A DNA stretch of 64,000 bases from Granulosicoccus sp045106475 (GTDB lineage: Bacteria; Pseudomonadota; Gammaproteobacteria; Granulosicoccales; Granulosicoccaceae), in the NCBI GenBank assembly GCA_045106475.1, contig JBGCEO010000025.1, positions 140,019 through 204,018 of the forward strand. Direction: 5' to 3'. The notes under the pieces are model-generated. The model did no database searches and had not been told where the DNA came from. It worked only from the letters and a program-made list of their open reading frames with translations. The position numbers were made by a program, and so were the translations under genes. Of this stretch, positions 52,824-62,194 are shown in pieces (position 1 is the stretch's first letter; every line of letters begins with the position of its first letter).

Positions 52824-53178
52824 GCTTAGTAGTGTAACGTAGCATCAAAGCTATGCAATCGCCCATAGGGATAATAAATGTCAAAGCTTGTAACCACCCC
52901 CACAAAACAAACATACGATAAATCCTGCCGGGCAGCTTGAATTGGCATGGTGCTGAATCTGAATACGTGCAGTGTTTTGAAAGATGAAATCATCACCATG
53001 ATTGATCCATCTGATGCGAGAGAGATAAAAGTGAAGTATGCATAGAGAGTGCTAACGATCAGCAGATCCAGCATGTACTATGCCCAACCCTATTACACGA
53101 AAAAGGCTTAGTTGCTTTAACTATTTAATTGAAGCAGATAAGTTGCCCTGACTGTATTTCTACAATGAGAACTCTATC
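52824..53178. other. Divergent promoter region upstream of primase operon
   Basis: 355 bases between the primase gene (minus) and the propeller gene (plus). Only a small palindrome CTGCCGGGCAG (52925-52935) was noted. An 82-codon frame on the minus strand has no coding character. Promoter sequence for the repair operon should be here; no SOS-type box recognised by eye. Confidence 0.4.
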
Positions 53179-54003
53179 TTGATAAGTGAACTGTGTATAG
53201 TTTCGATTGACACTGGCGACGTGGAGTCAGTGCTAAAAACCGATCAACATATCGAAGCACCTAATTGGAACAGCAATGATAATTCCTTACTGGTGAATGG
53301 TGCAGGCAAGCTCTTTCGCGTCCCCCTGAACACGCCTGCGCTGATTGATATAGACACCGGATTTGCACAAACCATTAATAATGATCACGGTATCTCTCCG
53401 GATGGCCGGTCTATTGCCATAAGCGACTCCACCGAATCGGGTAAAAGTTGCATATATACATTACCTATACAAGGTGGCACTCCCACCAGGGTGACTGATA
53501 AAACTCCATCCTATTGGCACGGTTGGTCACCCGATGGGAAAACACTCGCGTATGCAGCCAAACGACATGACACTTTTCAAATTTATACCTGCCCGGTAAC
53601 CGGCGGTGAAGAGTCATGCATAACGAGTGGTTTTGATCACTGCGATGGCCCGGATTATTCTTCTGATGGACAATGGATCTGGTTTAACGGTGAACTAGCC
53701 GGTTCGGTGCAACTCTGGAAAATCAGACCAGATGGTTCTCAATTAGAACAGATCACCAACGACGAGCGTGTCAACTGGTTTCCACATCCATCACCAGATG
53801 GCCAGACAGTCTGCTACCTTGCCTACGAGGCAGGTATAACAGGACACCCGGCAAACAAAAAAGTACAACTGCGGTTGTTAACGTCTGATACAAAAGAGCC
53901 TAAAGTGTTACTTGACCTATTCGGTGGGCAAGGCACCATGAATGTTCCGAGTTGGTCAAAGGACAGTCAAAAATTTGCATTCGTCCAATACCAAACCTCG
54001 TAG
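53179..54003 (+). CDS. TolB-like PD40 beta-propeller protein
   Basis: A 274-residue cytoplasmic protein with WD40-like PD40 blades: HIEAPNWNSNDNSLLVNGAGKLFRVPL (in two parts), DHGISPDGRSIAISD, SYWHGWSPDGKTLAYAA, DGPDYSSDGQWIWFNGE and HPSPDGQTVCYL. No signal peptide. The reading frame starts at TTG 53179. An ATG at 53165 opens MRTLS in another frame and stops, although family members usually begin MR-x-x- followed by strand residues, so a frame change or sequencing error near 53175 is possible. Unknown partner; family members sit near transporters or regulators. Confidence 0.78.
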   Translation: MISELCIVSIDTGDVESVLKTDQHIEAPNWNSNDNSLLVNGAGKLFRVPLNTPALIDIDTGFAQTINNDHGISPDGRSIAISDSTESGKSCIYTLPIQGGTPTRVTDKTPSYWHGWSPDGKTLAYAAKRHDTFQIYTCPVTGGEESCITSGFDHCDGPDYSSDGQWIWFNGELAGSVQLWKIRPDGSQLEQITNDERVNWFPHPSPDGQTVCYLAYEAGITGHPANKKVQLRLLTSDTKEPKVLLDLFGGQGTMNVPSWSKDSQKFAFVQYQTS

Positions 54004-54036
54004 TTATTTCGTATTTTTGATGGTATCCCACGCAAA

Positions 54037-54723
54037 CTAACGAGCGCTGCTTGCTTGAAACTCCCTGACCTGATCGACTAATGCTTCCAGCTCAGATTCT
54101 TCAAACCCTAGTTCGCTCATTTTTTCGGACAACTGGAACAAATAATCGCAGTTTCGTCCCAGGGGCCCTTGAGCGGTAGCAATGGTACGAACTGTTTGCG
54201 CAAGTGTAAGGTTGTCGACGTATCGGTGATTCTCACTATCAACGACGAAGGTCAGTGATTTAAACGAGCGTTGGGTATCGACACAGCGGGCATCAACCCA
54301 CGTTGGCTTATAAATAAAATGAGGCATTTCTCTGCGATAAAGAATATCCAGTTCAGTGGCTGCCTTTTCGGGGTCGATCCTGAAAGCCACACCATTACAC
54401 TGACCTCCTTCGACTAAGCCCATCATAAGACCTGGACATTCAGTGCTACCTCGGCTCAAGGTCGTCCAGAAGCAAAACTTTTTTTTGTAACCCACAATTG
54501 TGCTGCAGCGTTGTTCTTCAAAATCCATTGCCGGATTCCAGATCAGAGACCCATATCCGAAAACCCACAATTCAGAATCGCCAAGCTCATTCAATGTATT
54601 TTCAACGAGAGCAGCCCTCTGCTCATCAGACATTCTATCGAGATTGCTGTGCTTGCCGTCAACAAGGCTTTGAATATCGCCTTTGAGCAGTGCTTCTCTA
54701 GTTAATATTGATTCATCTGGCAT
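54037..54723 (-). CDS. chaC: ChaC-like glutathione-specific gamma-glutamylcyclotransferase
   Basis: About 229 residues from ATG 54723 (MPDESILTREALLKGDI). The conserved cyclotransferase motif is WVFGYGSLIWNP, with an acidic Glu of the family in the segment IDPEKAATELDILYRREMP. Family members convert glutathione to 5-oxoproline and Cys-Gly in the cytoplasm. Upstream codons to 54819 lack similarity. Monocistronic. The C-terminal stretch ELGFEESELEALVDQVREF is typical. Confidence 0.88.
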   Translation of the reverse strand: MPDESILTREALLKGDIQSLVDGKHSNLDRMSDEQRAALVENTLNELGDSELWVFGYGSLIWNPAMDFEEQRCSTIVGYKKKFCFWTTLSRGSTECPGLMMGLVEGGQCNGVAFRIDPEKAATELDILYRREMPHFIYKPTWVDARCVDTQRSFKSLTFVVDSENHRYVDNLTLAQTVRTIATAQGPLGRNCDYLFQLSEKMSELGFEESELEALVDQVREFQASSAR

Positions 54724-55125
54724 CAGGTTTAAGAGAATTATGTTTGAAACCTTTGAGGTATCAAATATACCCGAAACTCTACTACGCTGACATCCATTCA
54801 TGCACAGCATTAGTTGCAACGGGACAACACAGAAAGATTACCGAATAATTAATCACTGGATAAACTGACGAGCTTTGTCTTTATCATCCGAGCCTGGCTT
54901 GCGATAGGTCATTCTAAGATGCTAAATTGCCTTGTACTGTGTGCGATCAAACTTGAATATGTGAAATGCCGGTAAAAGTCTTATTCGTTCGATGTTGAAG
55001 CTGGTTGGTACAGGAACAGGGTTGTCGTCCAGATTGAGTTAGCATCATGGCAGTGCCAGAGGCATACCCTTCCAACAGGTTTTGTTACTGATAGCTAAAG
55101 ACTATCGAAACAATACGAATCTAAT
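54724..55125. other. Intergenic region
   Basis: About 400 bases between chaC (minus) and the DUF5519 gene (plus). No repeat, hairpin with tail, or coding remnant was recognised. Confidence 0.4.
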
Positions 55126-55443
55126 ATGGCTGAACTACGCAAGAAGCTGATTATAGAGCTCGAGAAAATCCCGGGCATTGATGTGCATCTGTGGAAGCCA
55201 GATCGAGACTTCATGGTTATTGACTACAAGGGAAAAGAGGTCGCTCACTTTCACGGAAACAACGAATTGGACGTTAGACTCTCGCCTGAGGTGGTCAAGC
55301 GTGACGGCCTTACACACGCCCCCAATCGAGTGGGGCACCGCAATCGCAAAAATGGCGGAACCTGGTTAGTGGTTCGATTTACACGCGAGAATCATCTTTC
55401 TGAGATGATACGCCTTATAAAGATGGCCATTAAACTGAGATAG
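55126..55443 (+). CDS. DUF5519 (luciferase family) small protein
   Basis: A 105-residue soluble protein: KVIDYKG-like opening (MVIDYKGKEVAHFHGNNELDVRL in two pieces), then DGLTHAPNRVGHRNRKNGG and WLVVRFTRENHLSEMIRLIKMA. The His-Ala-x-Asn-Arg and Trp positions match the DUF5519 family, sometimes called luciferase family proteins although no light reaction is implied. Function unknown. Monocistronic, with clear start but no strong Shine-Dalgarno. Confidence 0.78.
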   Translation: MAELRKKLIIELEKIPGIDVHLWKPDRDFMVIDYKGKEVAHFHGNNELDVRLSPEVVKRDGLTHAPNRVGHRNRKNGGTWLVVRFTRENHLSEMIRLIKMAIKLR

Positions 55444-55470
55444 TTAAAACAAGCCAAGCGAATCATATGT

Positions 55471-55770
55471 CTATGTCTCTTTTTCCAAGGCAGTACGATA
55501 GTGCCCCAGATTCTGAATCAACATGTTCTTGAATTCCTCTGCGTAGTAGTTAACAGCCTCGTCGTGCATTTCATCAAAACGCTCGAGTGAGCCCGTTTTT
55601 TGAACGGTTACAAATGCACAAAACCTTGATGCACCGTAGAGAAAAGCTGAATTTACCGTAGGCGCATCTGCATCATCCAGCTGTCTGTTGGCGGTATCAA
55701 TGAATCGATCGGCCATTTTTCGAAACTTAATATTGGATTCGGATTCAGGGTGTGTATCAGATTGAGTCAT
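55471..55770 (-). CDS. DUF3144 family protein
   Basis: A 99-residue acidic, helical cytoplasmic protein from ATG 55770 (MTQSDTHPES). The consensus of the gammaproteobacterial DUF3144 family is visible in KMADRFIDTANRQL, VNSAFLYGASRFCAFV and AVNYYAEEFKNMLIQNL. No function known. Convergent with the DUF5519 gene; the longer frame to 55845 was rejected because only the shorter product has family form. Confidence 0.82.
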   Translation of the reverse strand: MTQSDTHPESESNIKFRKMADRFIDTANRQLDDADAPTVNSAFLYGASRFCAFVTVQKTGSLERFDEMHDEAVNYYAEEFKNMLIQNLGHYRTALEKET

Positions 55771-56063
55771 TGCGCCGAGGCTGTACCGGTGAAAGTGGAG
55801 ACGTCTATTCTGCCAGTGCTCAGTGTTCACAGCAAGGAAAGCCACCCAAATTACCTACCACGTAAATAAAGTAGTCGCGTAGCTATGGCTCGTGTTCGCA
55901 TGCAACGCTGCCAGCAGATTTTCATGATTGGCTTGCTTTCCAGGCAACAGAAATTTCCTCTTGCAACGCGCTCACGTACCCTGCGTCAGATACCTGGTAT
56001 TTTCGAGAACCTTAACGTAGCTGCTAACATTGTCCGGTGGCCTTATAGTAACCTTACTACTCT

Positions 56064-56660
56064 ATGAACAAACCATTCTCGCCATCAGCGGACAGAAACA
56101 AGGAACCAATCCTCGGAGCTCTCAGGCATGAGTTGGCCGATAATCAACAAGTGCTCGAAATAGGCTCCGGAACTGGTCAACATGCTTGTTTCTTCGCCGC
56201 GGCACTTCCAAGTATTCGCTGGCAGCCCACTGAACTGAAACAGAACATTCCTGCCATACAGCGTTGGATTAGTGAACAGCCAATCAACAATGTGCTGCCA
56301 CCAAAGGAACTCGATGTTGACGTTCATCCCTGGCCGATCCATAGCGCAGATGTTTGCTATACCTGCAATACCTTTCATATCGTGAGTGCACAGTCTGTAA
56401 AAAATATCTACCGGGGCTGTAAGGCATTGCTTGGAAGTGGCGGAAAGCTGTGCGTCTATGGGCCATTTTCTATAGATGGTCAACACAATAGCGCTGGCAA
56501 TGAATCCTTTGATCAACAACTTCGAGCATCAAACCCCGATAGCGGCATACGGGATTTATCCCAACTGGATGAAATAGCACAGCAGTCAGGCTTCTCTGCT
56601 TACCGCTGTACAAAGATGCCTGCTAATAATCTATTTGTAGTGTGGGAAATACAGGACTGA
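56064..56660 (+). CDS. DUF938 SAM-dependent methyltransferase-like protein
   Basis: A 198-residue class I methyltransferase-type protein: FSPSADRNKEPILGAL at the start, the SAM loop VLEIGSGTGQHACFFA, acidic Asp in DVHPWPI, then NTFHIVSAQSVKN and LLGSGGKLCVYGPFSIDG. The family occurs in gammaproteobacteria and in animals and is of unknown substrate. Length is normal. Single gene, no neighbour supports a role. Confidence 0.88.
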   Translation: MNKPFSPSADRNKEPILGALRHELADNQQVLEIGSGTGQHACFFAAALPSIRWQPTELKQNIPAIQRWISEQPINNVLPPKELDVDVHPWPIHSADVCYTCNTFHIVSAQSVKNIYRGCKALLGSGGKLCVYGPFSIDGQHNSAGNESFDQQLRASNPDSGIRDLSQLDEIAQQSGFSAYRCTKMPANNLFVVWEIQD

Positions 56661-57076
56661 TATTGCACCAACGCTAGCTGCAACTTTGCTAACGATGTAA
56701 GAAGTTTTGGAATCGCCATGAAGTTTGCGCAAACTACCAGTGCTAGTTTTGCACTGCAGCCAATATTTTTTTGCAACAGACAACAATAGTTTTAGATATT
56801 TACAACTCGGCTTTCTTAGCTGTGGTGTGCGATGTATGATGCAATCAGTCATCATAAGGTGGTTGGCCACCCTCACGGCACAAGGCCTGCCCATTGTTAG
56901 GAAACATCTGAACAACTGAGTACTCGATTTCACATCATGCTACAACTGCACTTGTACTTTTTAATCAAGCAACAGACTAAGCCACGGTCGCAAGCTAACC
57001 CTATTCATATGGGATTAAACGCTGAGCCCTGCAGGTATCGTATGATCCACACCTGCGCCTTACCTGGGCAGTTAGC
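56661..57076. other. Intergenic region upstream of ABC importer
   Basis: 416 bases between two plus-strand genes. Short reading frames here have no coding character. It must hold the promoter for the ATPase/permease pair. No riboswitch or hairpin of note was recognised. Confidence 0.4.
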
Positions 57077-57877
57077 ATGAGTGCATTACAACAGCCCTTT
57101 GTCGAAATAGATAATGTCGACGTTGTCTATGGAGGTACAGAAGGTAGCGTTGAAGCATTAAAGCAGGCGTCATTTAACGTTCCAGAAGAAGGCTTTGCCG
57201 CAGTTGTAGGGCCGTCTGGCTGTGGAAAGTCATCGCTGATGCGACTAGTCACCGGATTGATGCCAGCAACGCAAGGTCAAGTCCGAGTCGCGGGCGAACG
57301 GGTAGACGGACCACTAAAGATTGCTGGTATGGCGTTTCAAAATGCAACGCTATTGCCATGGCGCTCAACGCTGCAGAATGTCATGCTGCCACTGGAGATT
57401 GTTGAACCGCATCGCTCGAGAATTCGCAGTCATCGAAAAGAGTACACAGACCGAGCCATGGCGCTGTTGGCTTCGGTAGGCTTGGAAGACTTTGCAGACA
57501 AAGCGCCCTATGAGCTTTCAGGTGGAATGCAGCAGCGGGCCTCTCTATGTCGGGCACTGATTCATGAGCCGGATCTGTTGATGCTCGACGAACCGTTTGC
57601 AGCCCTTGATGCTTTTACACGTGAAGAATTATGGGGGGTTTTGCAAGAACTCTGGATGGAACGGAAATTCACGGTGATCCTTGTAACTCATGATTTGCGC
57701 GAGGCAACCTATCTGGCGGATCATATCCATGTTATGTCAGCCAGACCCGGTTGCATCGTGGCCACTCGTGAGGTGCCTCTCGGGTTTCCACGATCACTGG
57801 ATGATACCTTCAAACCCGACTTCATCGGCATTGTGCAAGAGCTGCGTGATCATATCTCCAGGGAGCGCCAGTCATGA
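57077..57877 (+). CDS. ABC transporter ATP-binding protein (nitrate/sulfonate/pyrimidine-precursor type)
   Basis: A 266-residue ATPase. Walker A GPSGCGKSS, Q-loop AFQNATLLPWRS, signature LSGGMQQRASLCRAL, Walker B LLMLDEPFAALD and H-loop VTHDLREATYLAD. All motifs intact. Class includes taurine, nitrate, riboflavin and pyrimidine-precursor importers. It overlaps the permease start by 4 bases (ATGA). The binding protein for it lies on the other strand (58818-59864), convergent. Confidence 0.92.
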   Translation: MSALQQPFVEIDNVDVVYGGTEGSVEALKQASFNVPEEGFAAVVGPSGCGKSSLMRLVTGLMPATQGQVRVAGERVDGPLKIAGMAFQNATLLPWRSTLQNVMLPLEIVEPHRSRIRSHRKEYTDRAMALLASVGLEDFADKAPYELSGGMQQRASLCRALIHEPDLLMLDEPFAALDAFTREELWGVLQELWMERKFTVILVTHDLREATYLADHIHVMSARPGCIVATREVPLGFPRSLDDTFKPDFIGIVQELRDHISRERQS

Positions 57878-58695
57878 CACAAAAATCCGCATCAACGTCC
57901 AAACCCTGGACACTGACCCGATTGGTCGAAGCATTTGGCCCCTGGCTGGTAGCAGTACCTACGCTTGTGATCTGGGAGTTATCAGTCTGGATCATGGACA
58001 TTCCAAAGTTTGTATTACCAGCACCTAGTGCCATTGTGGCGAGTTTTTGGAAATGGTGGCCGGTGATTGCCATCCACGCCTGGCAGACTCTGTTCACTAC
58101 ACTGCTTGGTTTCGTCTTCGCTGTAGTCGGTGGCCTGGGTCTGGGTATAGCCGTGGGTTGGTCACCACTTCTATATCGAGCGTTGTATCCAGTGTTGATC
58201 GCATTCAACTCAATCCCTAAAGTAGCCATTGTGCCGATTCTGGTGATCTGGTTTGGTATCGGCACAGTCCCCGCTGTCATCACAGCGTTCATGCTCTCTT
58301 TCTTTCCTATCGTTGTAAACGTAGCCGCTGGTCTGGCAACAGTTGAACCCGAGATGGAAGATGTGCTGCGTTCATTGGGTGCGTCACGCCGCGATATCCT
58401 CATCAAGGTTGGACTACCACGATCAGCACCCTACTTCTTTGCCTCGCTTAAGGTTGCTATTACGCTAGCGCTGGTAGGCTCGGTCATCTCTGAAACAATC
58501 GCCGCAAATAAAGGCATCGGCTATCTCATGCTCAACGCCTCTTCCCGTTTTGACGTACCACTTGTTTTTGCCGGGCTCGTTGTTGTCGCGATCATGGGGG
58601 TGATCATCTATGAAGCATTTGCGTGGATCGAGCGACGCACCACTGGTTGGGCAACTCGAGGACAAACTCCTGTAACAACTGCTTCAGGCGGTTAA
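57874..58695 (+). CDS. ABC transporter permease
   Basis: A 273-residue permease with six predicted membrane segments and the EAA loop RSLGASRRDILIKVGLP, typical of the SsuC/TauC/RibX class. The N-terminal extension (MTQKSASTSKPWTL) is cytoplasmic. Translationally coupled to the ATPase. Partner binding protein is encoded convergently at 58818-59864. Confidence 0.92.
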   Translation: MTQKSASTSKPWTLTRLVEAFGPWLVAVPTLVIWELSVWIMDIPKFVLPAPSAIVASFWKWWPVIAIHAWQTLFTTLLGFVFAVVGGLGLGIAVGWSPLLYRALYPVLIAFNSIPKVAIVPILVIWFGIGTVPAVITAFMLSFFPIVVNVAAGLATVEPEMEDVLRSLGASRRDILIKVGLPRSAPYFFASLKVAITLALVGSVISETIAANKGIGYLMLNASSRFDVPLVFAGLVVVAIMGVIIYEAFAWIERRTTGWATRGQTPVTTASGG

Positions 58696-58772
58696 GCAGA
58701 TTGGTAACGCACTGCTAGACCCACCAAACTCAACCTGTCTAAATCATGTGGCAAACCACTCAGGTAAACGAT

Positions 58773-58800
58773 AGTCAGCGCCACATAAAGGGCGCTGACT
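58773..58800. terminator. Strong hairpin between convergent permease and binding-protein genes
   Basis: AGTCAGCGCC (58773-58782) and GGCGCTGACT (58791-58800) form a perfect 10-bp stem with an 8-base loop. It lies between two convergent genes, so it can serve both strands. No T-run on either side is clear. Confidence 0.65.
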
Positions 58801-58817
58801 GTGTATCAGCGTTCTCG

Positions 58818-59864
58818 TTATTTCAAACGGGCTTTAGCTTCTTCAGGAACCTGTCGATCCTCTAAAGGTGGCAGATAGCTTGCGTCGAAATAGTCGTCCA
58901 TATTAGGCTCGACCGAAATATCAAACGCTGCAGCGACTTGCTTGGCAGCCGTTTCATAGCGTTCTCGATCAACAACACTAATACCGTTTTCCAATACCGA
59001 CGGTGTCAGCAGTGCCAGTTCTTCAGCCAAGTACCAACGTGCAGTTTCAATCTCAACATCGATAAGCGGCTCTTGTTTCTTGAGTAAGGCAATACCAGCA
59101 TCAGGATCCTTGAACATGTCGATCATTCCTTTGACCGTGGCGGCGACAAAACCTTTGACAATTTCCGGGTTTGCCTCAGCGTAATCCTTACGCACAATGA
59201 TCGAAGATGAATAGGGCTTCAATCCGTACTGAGCCATTGTAAAATAGGTCACCTCTTCTTTATCCAGACCGGCCTGTATCATGTTCAACACAGTGGTGGT
59301 AGAGAATCCAAAAGTGGCATCAGCCTGACCCTGAATTACCATGCTATCGCGCAATGAAGGCTCTACAAACAGATATTCGATACCATCTTCATCCAGCTCA
59401 TTGAGCGCCGCAAAGACAGGCCAAAGCAGCACGGTTGCAGCATTTTGAGTGGCAGATACTTTCTTTCCCATTAAATCTGCAGGTGTTTGCACGCCATTAG
59501 ACTTGGTTGAGATAACGCCCGTTGGTGATTGGTCATTGATGACCAGCACCGTAATCACCTGATCATCAGGGTTTTCGCTATTAAACTTTAAAAGGCTAGT
59601 GCCTTCAGCAAAACCCATTGGATAAGCTTTTGCTGCGATCTTAGAAATGGTGTCACCCGATCCAAAACCACGATCGAAGCTGACATCAAGCCCCGCATCA
59701 GCGTAGTAACCATTCTCTTTCGCCAGAAGGAATGGCCCATGCATACCTTGCCAGGCCCAATCGAGCGAAAACTGAAGTTTGGTCAGTTCTTGTGCGTGTG
59801 CCGCTGTCGATAGGAAGATAGCGCATGCACCTATAATGGAAGCGCGAGTAGTTCTAAATAGCAT
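58818..59864 (-). CDS. ABC transporter substrate-binding protein (THI5/NMT1 type)
   Basis: A 348-residue periplasmic protein with signal peptide (MLFRTTRASIIGACAIFLSTAAHA, cleaved before QELTKLQ). NMT1/THI5 fold: LDWAWQGMHGPFLLAKENGYYADAGLDV in parts, DLMGKKVSATQNAA and DATFGFSTTTVL. The tripartite importer with the ATPase and permease at 57077-58695 is likely for hydantoins, pyrimidines or N-carbamoyl compounds, given the hydrolase operon upstream on the same strand. Gap of 142 bases after the amidohydrolase gene. Confidence 0.9.
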   Translation of the reverse strand: MLFRTTRASIIGACAIFLSTAAHAQELTKLQFSLDWAWQGMHGPFLLAKENGYYADAGLDVSFDRGFGSGDTISKIAAKAYPMGFAEGTSLLKFNSENPDDQVITVLVINDQSPTGVISTKSNGVQTPADLMGKKVSATQNAATVLLWPVFAALNELDEDGIEYLFVEPSLRDSMVIQGQADATFGFSTTTVLNMIQAGLDKEEVTYFTMAQYGLKPYSSSIIVRKDYAEANPEIVKGFVAATVKGMIDMFKDPDAGIALLKKQEPLIDVEIETARWYLAEELALLTPSVLENGISVVDRERYETAAKQVAAAFDISVEPNMDDYFDASYLPPLEDRQVPEEAKARLK

Positions 59865-60006
59865 GTAGTTTTCTCCTTGATTAATGTTCGGAACTCACCA
59901 AAGGTGGTCCGGGTGTTAGTTCTCCTCAGATCCTATTTATTATTCATCTTGCATCCAATTGCAGATCTATTATTCAGTGATGTCATTGCAGCTTTAGCCA
60001 TTCGAT

Positions 60007-61506
60007 CTAGAGAGTGGCAAATCGGCATGGACCACAATCCATAGCATGCACCCGCGCGACCATAGACTTGATATTCGGGTGCATCGCTTCGGCCTTCTTA
60101 AGCAAATCACGACTGTCGCGTGATAGGCGTGCTGCGCATTCTCGCGCTTCAGCCAGTAACTCTGCAGCATCAAACCGCGTTGGTGCACCATCGGCAACTA
60201 CTTGTTCGCCTGCTATAAATACATCGGTTACGCTGTTGCCTGTTTCATAGTGCACAAGCTGACGATGCGGCTCTCCCATAGGGCTCATCGATAAACCCTC
60301 ACGATCAAGCAGTACAATGTCGGCTGCCTGGCCTTCTGTGAGCATACCGCGCTCACCTTCAGCACCAATCGCTCTAGCGCCGTTAGTGGTGGCTAAGCGC
60401 AAGATTGATCCCGCCTCGATCCAACGATCACTGTCAGTTTCAGTGACACGGTGAAGTAATGCAGCGAGTCTCGCTTTTTCAAACATGACTGCATGGCCTG
60501 CATTTAAACCATCTGAGCCAAGCGACACTGGCACACCGGCTTCGATCAATTTAATCAGTGGTTGTATACCGGAACCGATAACAAGATTACTTGATGGGTT
60601 ATGAACGACCGTAGCGCCTGCCTCTAGCAAGGCTTCAATATCGACATCCGAACACCAGACAAAATGAGCAAAGGTGCTTAAGGGTCCTGCAAGACCGCAC
60701 TCAGCCAGATGAGCCACAAAACCGCGCGGGTTTCTTGCCTCGGCCATGGCCCATTGTGTTCGGGCTTCCAACAGATGTGTGTGATTGCCAATCCCATGTT
60801 CTGCGCAAAAATCACCCCCGCGACGCAGCAGCTCATCGGAGCAACGCTGTGGACTATCGATACCTAACATAAGCGACACCAGTGGATGATCACGCCACTT
60901 TTCTAATGCACCAGAGACCATGTCAAAATACGGATCGTGAGGCGCGGGTGATGATGGCAGGAAGGCGCGTAGCTCAGCAGCAGGCATGTCTTTCTCAAAC
61001 GGAACCGTATCTACAAAAGGTAGATCTGAGAACATAGGCGCTACAGCTGCACGCATACCCGCATCGGAATAAGCCTGAAGTACGGTGTCGAGCATTTCTG
61101 CTGAATGCGTTGGACGATGTGAAAAATGATCCAGGCATGCTGTTGTGCCGGTGGTCAACATCTCCAGACAGCCAACCATGGCTGACACATACACATCACG
61201 TGAACTGCGCGAACCGGCACCGGCTATCGCGTTAATCATGAAAACATCCAATGGCATCGTGTCAACAGTGCCCTTTAATAGACCGGCATAGGAGTGCATA
61301 TGTGCATTGACAAAGCCGGGCATTGCAATCCTCTTGGACGCATCGATACGCGACACCACAGCGTTCTCGGGAGGCACAAAACCCCCGGCTTCACAAGAGG
61401 CGATGATCTTGCCATCCTCAATCCATAACTCCCCAGACTCGATCGTTGAGAGTTCAGTGTCAAGCGTGACCAGTGTCGCGCCTGCAATTAAGGTGATTTG
61501 TCTCAT
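60007..61506 (-). CDS. Amidohydrolase family protein (cytosine/SAH deaminase-like)
   Basis: A 499-residue metal-dependent hydrolase. Metal ligands: HMH in VNAHMHSYAGL, His in GIGNHTHLLE, His in VHNPSSNL and Asp in LGSDGLNAG. The family includes deaminases of S-adenosylhomocysteine, atrazine chlorohydrolase, guanine and 8-oxoguanine deaminases and cytosine deaminases; none can be selected by eye. It is preceded on the same strand by the racemase and the dihydropyrimidinase, so a cyclic amidine, imide or pyrimidine breakdown step is likely. Confidence 0.88.
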   Translation of the reverse strand: MRQITLIAGATLVTLDTELSTIESGELWIEDGKIIASCEAGGFVPPENAVVSRIDASKRIAMPGFVNAHMHSYAGLLKGTVDTMPLDVFMINAIAGAGSRSSRDVYVSAMVGCLEMLTTGTTACLDHFSHRPTHSAEMLDTVLQAYSDAGMRAAVAPMFSDLPFVDTVPFEKDMPAAELRAFLPSSPAPHDPYFDMVSGALEKWRDHPLVSLMLGIDSPQRCSDELLRRGGDFCAEHGIGNHTHLLEARTQWAMAEARNPRGFVAHLAECGLAGPLSTFAHFVWCSDVDIEALLEAGATVVHNPSSNLVIGSGIQPLIKLIEAGVPVSLGSDGLNAGHAVMFEKARLAALLHRVTETDSDRWIEAGSILRLATTNGARAIGAEGERGMLTEGQAADIVLLDREGLSMSPMGEPHRQLVHYETGNSVTDVFIAGEQVVADGAPTRFDAAELLAEARECAARLSRDSRDLLKKAEAMHPNIKSMVARVHAMDCGPCRFATL

Positions 61507-61537
61507 TAGATTATTCCCATCGATTCTTGTTCCATGA

Positions 61538-62185
61538 TCATTTCAACAGCACGGCTCCTAAAGCTTGCGTGACAGCAGCCTGGGTTGGTTCGGTAACAGG
61601 CACACCAAGAGCGTTTTCCAATTTCTCGCAATGGCGCGCCAGACCAGCACAACCCATCAATAGCGTGTCAGCCATATCCTGTTCGACCAGTGCTCGTGCC
61701 ACTTCTTCTATCCTAGGGTATGCCGATGCCTCCTCGCTTTGTGCTACCGACAACATCAAGGGTCGCTCTGCAGCTAGACGGCTTTGCAATCCGAGTGCCC
61801 GGATGTAAGGCAGATGACGGGCGATAGATTTTGGACCCAGAGCAACAACGCCAACGCGTGCACCACGCTGTAGTGCACTAAACAATCCGCTCTCCTGAAT
61901 GCCGAATACCGGCTTCTTAGTTGCCTCTCGGCACAATGCAAGCCCGGGGTCGGAGTAGCACGCAATAACATAGGCATCAATGTCATCGCGCTCGAGTACT
62001 ACGTCATGCAACGGCAGAACAACACTTTCAGCGTCCAGCATCGATTCAATACCGTATGGACCCTGTTTGAGTGTCATGCACTCGATCTCGACCCGCCCGG
62101 TAAGTTGCAGCGGCGCAAGGCACTCACGCAAGCCTTCGGTCACAGCGTCATTCGAGTTGGGATTGATTACGAGGATTTTTTTCAT
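61538..62185 (-). CDS. Aspartate/glutamate/hydantoin racemase family protein
   Basis: A 215-residue racemase of the Asp/Glu/hydantoin superfamily with both catalytic cysteines: Cys76 in AYVIACYSDPGL and Cys179 in LLMGCAGLARHC. It inverts a chiral carbon, for example in hydantoin, allantoin, aspartate or glutamate derivatives. Starts 9 bases before the preceding gene's stop region and is followed 31 bases later by the amidohydrolase. The dihydropyrimidinase upstream supports hydantoin-type substrates. Confidence 0.9.
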   Translation of the reverse strand: MKKILVINPNSNDAVTEGLRECLAPLQLTGRVEIECMTLKQGPYGIESMLDAESVVLPLHDVVLERDDIDAYVIACYSDPGLALCREATKKPVFGIQESGLFSALQRGARVGVVALGPKSIARHLPYIRALGLQSRLAAERPLMLSVAQSEEASAYPRIEEVARALVEQDMADTLLMGCAGLARHCEKLENALGVPVTEPTQAAVTQALGAVLLK

Positions 62186-62194
62186 GTGTCTGAC

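Noticed and set aside
52826..53074. 82-residue hypothetical protein on the minus strand
   Set aside because: Composition is not protein-like, no ribosome site, and it fills a divergent promoter region.
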